Below, one piece after another: positions 32,741 to 37,238 of a stretch of 37,238 bases of DNA. Each line of letters opens with the position of its first letter. Position 1 is the stretch's first letter. The DNA is from Deltaproteobacteria bacterium (lineage in GTDB: Bacteria; Myxococcota_A; UBA9160; UBA4427). The position numbers were made by a program, and so were the translations under genes. Below the pieces are notes generated by a model. That model saw only the letters and a program-made list of their open reading frames with translations. It ran no database searches and had not been told where the DNA came from. Where the stretch lies: positions 1 through 37,238 of the forward strand of contig JAFDEK010000029.1 of the NCBI GenBank assembly GCA_019310385.1, read 5' to 3'.

Positions 32741-33766
32741 TCAGTGAAGCCCCGCGGCTCCCTGCTGCAAGAACAGGGTACGCACCACCATGTAGCCCAG
32801 GTACATCCCGAGCAGCACCACTCCTTCGGCACGCAGGATGCGTTGGTTGTTGGTGCGTGCGGTGAGGAGCAAGGCCAGGGAGAGGAGCCCGGTTGCGGCC
32901 AGATCGAGATAGCCGCCAGCCGGGATGGAGATGGGGCGAACCAGGGCCGCGAGACCCAACACCATCAGCGTATTGAAGATGTTCGAGCCGACGGCGCCCC
33001 CGACCGCGATGTCGATCTGCCCCCGGCGCATGGCGACCGCAGCTGCGACCAGCTCGGGCAGGCTCGTGCCTACGGAGACGAGGGTGAGCCCGACGATCAC
33101 CTCCGGTATACCGAGGCCCCGCGCGATGCCGATCCCGCCCTGCACCGTGAGCTCGGCGCCTCCGACGAGGGCTGCGAGCCCCGCCACGGTGAAGAGGATC
33201 TCGCGCTTCGGGCTCCAGGACTTCTCGTCGTCAGCCCTGTCCTCTTTCCTGCAGTCGTCGCTGTTGCCGTTGTTGTTGTCGTTTCCGTTGCCACGGCGAT
33301 CGAGGAACTCGCCAATGGTGTAGTAGAGGAAGACCGCGAAGAAGAGCAGGAGCGCCAGGCCATCACTGCGCGTGTAGACGGCGTCCTTCTCTCCGAGGAG
33401 AGAATCACCGGCCAGCACCCAGGCGGCCGCCACCGAGAGCAGGAGCATGGGCAGCTCGCGGCGGATCACGACGTTCTCGATGGGAAGCGGGCGAATCAGG
33501 GCCGTGCCGCCGACGATCAGGCCGATATTCGCCATGTTGGAGCCGAAAACGTTGCCGAAGGCCAGCGTGCCCGAGTCGCGCAGAGCGGCGCCGACGCTCA
33601 CCGCCAGCTCCGGCGCGCTGGTCCCGAAGGCGACCACGGTCAGCCCCACTACGAGGGGCGAGACGCCCAGGCCTCGCGCGATCCGCGACGCACCCGCTAC
33701 GAGAAGCTCGCCGCCCGTCACGAGGATCGCTACGCCCGCCGCGGTGATGAGTATATCGTTCAGCAT
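32741..33766 (-). CDS. CaCA-family sodium/calcium exchanger (YrbG-like)
   Basis: This 341-residue inner-membrane antiporter has about ten spans arranged as two inverted halves. Each half has the alpha-repeat ion-binding motif: GLTVVAFGTSAPEL (41-54) and GLTLVSVGTSLPEL (226-239). The central cytoplasmic loop (~157-185) is hydrophilic and Asn/Asp-rich (GNGNDNNNGNSDD), encoded by triplet-repetitive DNA near 33254-33292. The family exchanges Na+ or H+ for Ca2+ or related cations. AGAGG lies 3 bases before the ATG at 33766. It is likely co-transcribed with the CoA-transferase that follows. Confidence 0.93.
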   Translation of the reverse strand: MLNDILITAAGVAILVTGGELLVAGASRIARGLGVSPLVVGLTVVAFGTSAPELAVSVGAALRDSGTLAFGNVFGSNMANIGLIVGGTALIRPLPIENVVIRRELPMLLLSVAAAWVLAGDSLLGEKDAVYTRSDGLALLLFFAVFLYYTIGEFLDRRGNGNDNNNGNSDDCRKEDRADDEKSWSPKREILFTVAGLAALVGGAELTVQGGIGIARGLGIPEVIVGLTLVSVGTSLPELVAAAVAMRRGQIDIAVGGAVGSNIFNTLMVLGLAALVRPISIPAGGYLDLAATGLLSLALLLTARTNNQRILRAEGVVLLGMYLGYMVVRTLFLQQGAAGLH

Positions 33767-33816
33767 TGCCTCTCACGAGGAGTGGGGTGCTGCTGAGTAT
33801 TCACCAGGATCCCCCT

Positions 33817-33868
33817 ATTCACCAACATCACTCACCCACATCATTCACCGACATCACCCACGAACGTC
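33817..33868. repeat. 26-nt imperfect tandem repeat, two units
   Basis: Units 33817-33842 and 33843-33868 both begin ATTCACC and share a CATCAC core. The second unit contains the stop codon of the crotonase gene (33854-33856) and its last codons. A/C-rich composition contrasts with the surroundings. Confidence 0.75.
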
Positions 33869-34885
33869 ACCGATCTCGTCGACGAGGCCCCATTCGAGCG
33901 CGGTTCGGACGTCGAGGCGTCGGCCGGTCAGCGCGAGCCATGCGGTGCGCTGGCGGCCAATGCGGCGCGGGATGCTCACCGTACCGCCGGCGCCGGGCAC
34001 CAGGCCCAGGGAGAGCTCGGGCAGCTGGAAGTGGGTGTTCGGGTCGGCCACGACCCGGCCCGCGAAGGCGGGAAGCTCCATGCCCGCGCCCACGCAGGCG
34101 CCGTGGAGCTCGGCGCGGAGGCGCTTCGCGCAGGCGGCGAGCAGACGCCCGGCATTGCGCGTGGAGCGGATCGCGTGGGCGGTGGCGGGGTCGGGCAGGG
34201 TCCCGAACTCGTCGAGGTCGCCGCCGCTACAGAAGGCCGGGCCGGCGCCCCGCAGCACGATCTCGCCGATGGCCGGGTCCGCCATGGCGAGATGCAGTCC
34301 CTGCACCAGGGCGTCTCGCATCTTTGCCGAGAAGGCGTTGCGGCGCTCGGGCCGGTTCAGGATCAGGATCAGCCGCTCGCCTTCGTGCTCGGCCAGCACC
34401 GCGGGCTCGGCCCGGGCCGCGGGAGGTCTGCGCTCCCGGTGGCGTTCACGCCAGGCCGCGAACTCGGGCCCGGCCTGGAGCATCGAGTACACGAGCGACT
34501 CTGCGATCAGCCCCTCGTGGATGTCGAGTCCCTCGCTGTGACGCAGCAGCTGCACGAGGGCGAGGGTCGCCAGGGGGCCGCGATCCACGGCTTCGAGGAT
34601 CTCACAGAGCTCGTCCTCAGCGTGCACCGCGACGTCGCATCCGCCTGCGATCTCGGCCCCGGAGGACGACGGCGCCGCGGCCGCAAGGGCGATGGTGGGG
34701 CAGGGCAGCTGGGCGAGGCGCTTGATGAGGAGCGCCCGGGAATCCCGATCGAGGGCGTTCTCCTGGGCGCAGAGGTCCACGACGAGGGCGGGTGCACCGG
34801 TGAGGGGCGAGAAGTCCTCGTGGCCCCAGGGCGATTGCAGTCGCTCGGCGGCCTCGATCGGGGAGAGGCGCGCCGGGCTCCTCAC
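33854..34885 (-). CDS. enoyl-CoA hydratase/isomerase with degenerate extra N-terminal domain
   Basis: This 343-residue protein has a normal crotonase domain at ~165-343: LNRPERRNAFS, FCSGGDLDEFG, GACVGAGMELP and LPELSLGLVPGAGGT (Glu290 is the likely catalytic acid). The preceding ~160 residues read like a second crotonase worn down: PALVVDLCAQENALD, PTIALAA, AGGCDVAVHAED and an acid helix, but no intact oxyanion motif. The start is a GTG at 34885 overlapping the acyl-CoA synthetase stop as GTGA, which cuts off non-coding upstream frame. It is translationally coupled to that synthetase, so both probably act on the same acid. Confidence 0.85.
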   Translation of the reverse strand: MRSPARLSPIEAAERLQSPWGHEDFSPLTGAPALVVDLCAQENALDRDSRALLIKRLAQLPCPTIALAAAAPSSSGAEIAGGCDVAVHAEDELCEILEAVDRGPLATLALVQLLRHSEGLDIHEGLIAESLVYSMLQAGPEFAAWRERHRERRPPAARAEPAVLAEHEGERLILILNRPERRNAFSAKMRDALVQGLHLAMADPAIGEIVLRGAGPAFCSGGDLDEFGTLPDPATAHAIRSTRNAGRLLAACAKRLRAELHGACVGAGMELPAFAGRVVADPNTHFQLPELSLGLVPGAGGTVSIPRRIGRQRTAWLALTGRRLDVRTALEWGLVDEIGDVRG

Positions 34886-36396
34886 TCCTCGCCCACGAGC
34901 TTGGCCCGCACCTTGCGGCGCAGGAGCTTGCCCGTCTCGTTGTAGGGCAGCTCGGCCTCGAACTCGATGCGCTCGGGTGCGCGCGACGAGCGCAGGCGAT
35001 CCTTCACCCACTGCTGCAGCGAGGCCACACTGGCATCGTGCCCCTCCTTGAGCACGACGGCGGCCGCCACCGCCTCCCCCCACTGCTCGTCGGGGATGCC
35101 CACCACGGCAACGTCGGCCACGGCCGCATGCTCGAGGAGCACGTCCTCGATCTCGCCCGGCGACATATTCTCGCCGCCGCGCACGATGATGTCGTCGACC
35201 CGGCCCTCGAGGAAGAGGTAGCCCTCGTCGTCGAGGTAGCCGCCGTCACGGGTGGGGAACCAGCCATCGGCGATGAGCTGGCTGCCCTTGCCCAGGTACT
35301 CGCCCGAGACCTGCTCGCCGCGCACGTGGATCTCGCCCCGCTCGCCCGGGCCGAGGGCCTTGCCCTCGTCGTCGCGGATCTCCACCTCGAGGGTTGGCAG
35401 CGGCCGGCCCACGGAGACGAGGCGCTTGCGCACGTTCTCGTCGTCGCTGGCGGCCGCGCTACGGTGATCGTCGGGGCCGAGGATCGAGATGGTGGAGCTG
35501 GTTTCGGTGAGCCCGTAGGCGTTGGTGAAGTCCGTGTCGGGGAAGAACTCCATGGCCTTCTCGATCACCGAGAGGGGCATCTTGCCGCCACCATAGGAGA
35601 GGGCGCGCAGGTGGGGGAGATCGGCGGTGTCGCAGCCCTCGCCCTCGAGCTCGTCCACGATGCGGGTCAGCATGGTGGGGACCACGAAGGCGTTCGTGAC
35701 CTTCTCCTTGCGGGCCAGCGCGACCCACTCGTCGGCCTTGAAATTGGGTAGCTGCACGATGCGTCGGCCCGAATAGATCGAGCTCGCGATCGCCGCCATC
35801 CCCGCGATGTGATAGGGCGGCACGCAGACCAGCGCCGCATCTTCTTCGGCCGCGCCGCCGAACTCCACCGAGCCGAGGATGTAGGAGACGATGTGCTTGT
35901 GGCGCAGCACGGCCGCCTTGGGGGCCCCGGTGGTCCCGCTCGTGAAGAGCAGGATCGCGATCTCCTCGGGGTCCATGTTCCATTCCCAGTCCGCTGCCGG
36001 GCTGGCCTCGTCGAGGGAGGTTTCGAGGAAGTGCTCCCGGGTCACGGTCTTCGTGTCGACCATGTGGGACAGGTGCTCGACCCGATTCGCCTCGGTGACG
36101 AGGTAGGAGGGCGACACCCGCTCGAGCAGCGCATCGAGCTCGTCGCCGGTGAGCCGGTAGTTGAGGGGCACGTAGGGGATGCCCGCCCAGGCGCTGGCGA
36201 AGAGGCCGATGGGGACCGCCGGGCTGCTCACGTCGAGGATCGACGCGTGCTCCACGGTGGCCGCCCGATAGGTCTGGGCGGCCGCTCCCGCGGCCCGGAA
36301 GAGGTCGGAGTAGGTCAGTCGCGTGTCATCGCTGGTGAGCGCTTCACGGTCGCCGAAGGCCGAGGAAGCCATCTCGAGGAGCATCATGAGATTCAT
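34882..36396 (-). CDS. acyl-CoA synthetase (AMP-forming, class I adenylate-forming)
   Basis: This 504-residue enzyme has the ATP-binding loop FTSGTTGAPKAA (151-162), the YGLTET motif, the hinge region GYLFLEGRVDDIIVRGGEN and the C-terminal catalytic lysine region NETGKLLRRK. It activates a carboxylic acid with ATP to an acyl-AMP and then to acyl-CoA in the cytoplasm. The chain length or ring type of the substrate is not readable. GGAAG precedes the ATG at 36396. It is followed by the crotonase (4-base overlap) and preceded by the 103-residue protein at a 34-base gap. Confidence 0.95.
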   Translation of the reverse strand: MNLMMLLEMASSAFGDREALTSDDTRLTYSDLFRAAGAAAQTYRAATVEHASILDVSSPAVPIGLFASAWAGIPYVPLNYRLTGDELDALLERVSPSYLVTEANRVEHLSHMVDTKTVTREHFLETSLDEASPAADWEWNMDPEEIAILLFTSGTTGAPKAAVLRHKHIVSYILGSVEFGGAAEEDAALVCVPPYHIAGMAAIASSIYSGRRIVQLPNFKADEWVALARKEKVTNAFVVPTMLTRIVDELEGEGCDTADLPHLRALSYGGGKMPLSVIEKAMEFFPDTDFTNAYGLTETSSTISILGPDDHRSAAASDDENVRKRLVSVGRPLPTLEVEIRDDEGKALGPGERGEIHVRGEQVSGEYLGKGSQLIADGWFPTRDGGYLDDEGYLFLEGRVDDIIVRGGENMSPGEIEDVLLEHAAVADVAVVGIPDEQWGEAVAAAVVLKEGHDASVASLQQWVKDRLRSSRAPERIEFEAELPYNETGKLLRRKVRAKLVGEE

Positions 36397-36430
36397 GGCT
36401 CTTCCGATCCCCTTTCTTCGTTAGAAGGGT

Positions 36431-36742
36431 TCAGTCCGAGGAGGGGAGGGGCTTGGCACCCTTGACGTTGAGGAGCGCGCCCGCACTGCCGAGTCCGCCG
36501 TCACCGGGCTTGGTGCAGAGCAGCTCGAGGTCGCCGGCCTCGTTCACGTAGCGCTTGCCCATCTGGGTGCCGCCGTCGGCCCCGTCGGCGATGCTGCCGC
36601 CCTCGGGCTTGTCGGCGCCGATGTCGATGAGGGCGACGCCGCCACAGGAGACCTCGACGGGCTCCTTGGGGGCCATGACGACCATGACCTCGGTGTTGCA
36701 GACTACGCTCTTCAGTCGGGTTCCGGCTTTCAGCAGAGACAT
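36431..36742 (-). CDS. small conserved protein next to acyl-CoA synthetase, function unknown
   Basis: This 103-residue protein contains three cysteines: Cys15 in VVCNTEV, Cys33 in VSCGGVAL and Cys76 in LLCTKPGDGG. It ends AKPLPSSD and carries GKRYVNEAGDLE. I recall the same pattern (AGTR..VCDTEV.VV..P, GKRY, TK.G.G, AKPLP.SD) in small proteins beside fatty-acyl-CoA synthetases in actinobacteria and other phyla, with no known activity. No signal or membrane segment is present. AAGGAG at 36748-36753 (minus) precedes the ATG by 5 bases. It is the first gene of the synthetase-crotonase operon, so it may chaperone, regulate or deliver substrate to the synthetase. Confidence 0.8.
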   Translation of the reverse strand: MSLLKAGTRLKSVVCNTEVMVVMAPKEPVEVSCGGVALIDIGADKPEGGSIADGADGGTQMGKRYVNEAGDLELLCTKPGDGGLGSAGALLNVKGAKPLPSSD

Positions 36743-37006
36743 GCTCGCTCCTTCGTGTTCTTCGTTTCGTGTCGTGCCTTGCCGCGGCTCTCGAGAGCCC
36801 GGCGTCTCGTGGTCCGGCTCGTCGCGTGAGACGGGATCACCGGATTGCTTCGCCGCGGCGCAAACCGGGCATTTCCGGCGGGGAAGTATGGGCGGCAGAG
36901 TGCCAGCCGACGCACCTTCCGGGGCCGGGAAAATAGATGTTCTGAAAGGGGAATGCTAGCTTCCGCCCGCCGCGCCACCCCCCTTTTGGCACCCGAGGTT
37001 GACCCC

Positions 37007-37238
37007 GTGGTTCCTTCCCGAGGCAGCGCTGGCGGGGGCTCCGGAGGGACGGAGCCGCTCGCCGGCGACTACGCCGAGCGCCTGCTTGCCGATCTTGCCG
37101 CCGAGCCGGTGCCGGCCGGGGAGGCAGCGGTGGGGCTTCATCCCGACCTCGAGTGGGCGCGCTCGGGCGCCATGGCGCTTACCGGCTACCCGGATCGAGC
37201 TCCCCTCCTCGCGCCGGCCCCGCTGGCCCTCTGCGCCG
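37007..37238 (+). CDS. CoA-transferase-like protein, N-terminal part only
   Basis: The frame is open through the right edge. From the GTG at 37007 (with GAGG 8 bases upstream) it encodes a Gly/Ser-rich start. This is followed by LEWARSGAMALTGYPDRAPLLAPAPLA, a phrase found near the N-terminus or inter-domain region of some CaiB/BaiF-type CoA-transferases. An in-frame ATG at 36953 is an alternative start, but its purine run abuts it too closely. Only ~77 codons are visible, so the family call is tentative. It is divergent from the synthetase operon. Confidence 0.5.
   Translation, partial: MVPSRGSAGGGSGGTEPLAGDYAERLLADLAAEPVPAGEAAVGLHPDLEWARSGAMALTGYPDRAPLLAPAPLALCA

Overview
The window is GC-rich, gene-dense Gram-negative bacterial DNA. 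It encodes a PEP-CTERM sorted protein, a Wzm/Wzt-type polysaccharide exporter and many CoA-linked lipid or acid enzymes (CoA-transferases, crotonases, an acyl-CoA synthetase, a thioesterase), plus a P450 and a GldA/F/G-like ABC system. This mix is typical of large-genome soil or marine lineages such as Myxococcota, the former deltaproteobacteria or Binatota. I cannot fix the taxon from sequence alone. No rRNA, tRNA, CRISPR array, transposase, phage gene or replication origin was seen.

Layout. 1-889 (-): a membrane alkaline-phosphatase-superfamily (sulfatase-like) protein cut by the left edge. 1220-4081 (+): a large fused membrane/spermidine-synthase-like protein. 4159-4923 (-): a PEP-CTERM protein with lysine-rich inserts. 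5423-7804 (+): a penicillin-acylase-family Ntn hydrolase. 8081-8830 (-): an exported isochorismatase-like hydrolase. 9272-11335 (-): a double-hotdog thioesterase and a zinc alcohol dehydrogenase, divergent from a cytochrome P450 (11419-12690, +). 12711-15095 (-): a two-domain CaiB/BaiF CoA-transferase. 15418-20245 (+): a three-gene ABC operon with ATGA overlaps (GldA-like ATPase, GldF-GldG fusion, DUF4340 protein). 20290-22404 (+): a phosphotransferase and a crotonase.

22456-27874 (-) is a tightly packed surface-polysaccharide operon, transcribed DUF115 protein, GT2 glycosyltransferase, radical SAM/SPASM protein, Wzm permease, Wzt ATPase. Two SAM methyltransferases (28060-29993, +) diverge from it. 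30007-31425 (-) holds two membrane proteins, one with an HELLH zinc-protease motif and one resembling exosortase-associated membrane proteins. 31500-36742 (-) holds a CoA-transferase, a CaCA cation exchanger, a crotonase with a degenerate extra domain, an acyl-CoA synthetase and a 103-residue cysteine-containing protein. A CoA-transferase-like ORF runs off the right edge (+).

Two themes run through the window. The first is a modular acyl-CoA/CoA-transferase complement, with P450, ADH and thioesterase, consistent with degradation or remodelling of a lipid, terpenoid or aromatic acid. The second is cell-surface construction: polysaccharide export, PEP-CTERM sorting and envelope membrane proteins. 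Short tandem repeats with different unit lengths (6, 7, 10, 13, 15 and 26 nt) also recur at gene boundaries and inside the PEP-CTERM gene. The most promising leads are the polysaccharide operon with its embedded radical SAM enzyme, the HELLH/exosortase-associated-like pair, the lysine-block PEP-CTERM protein and the CoA-transferase with a substituted active site in one half.
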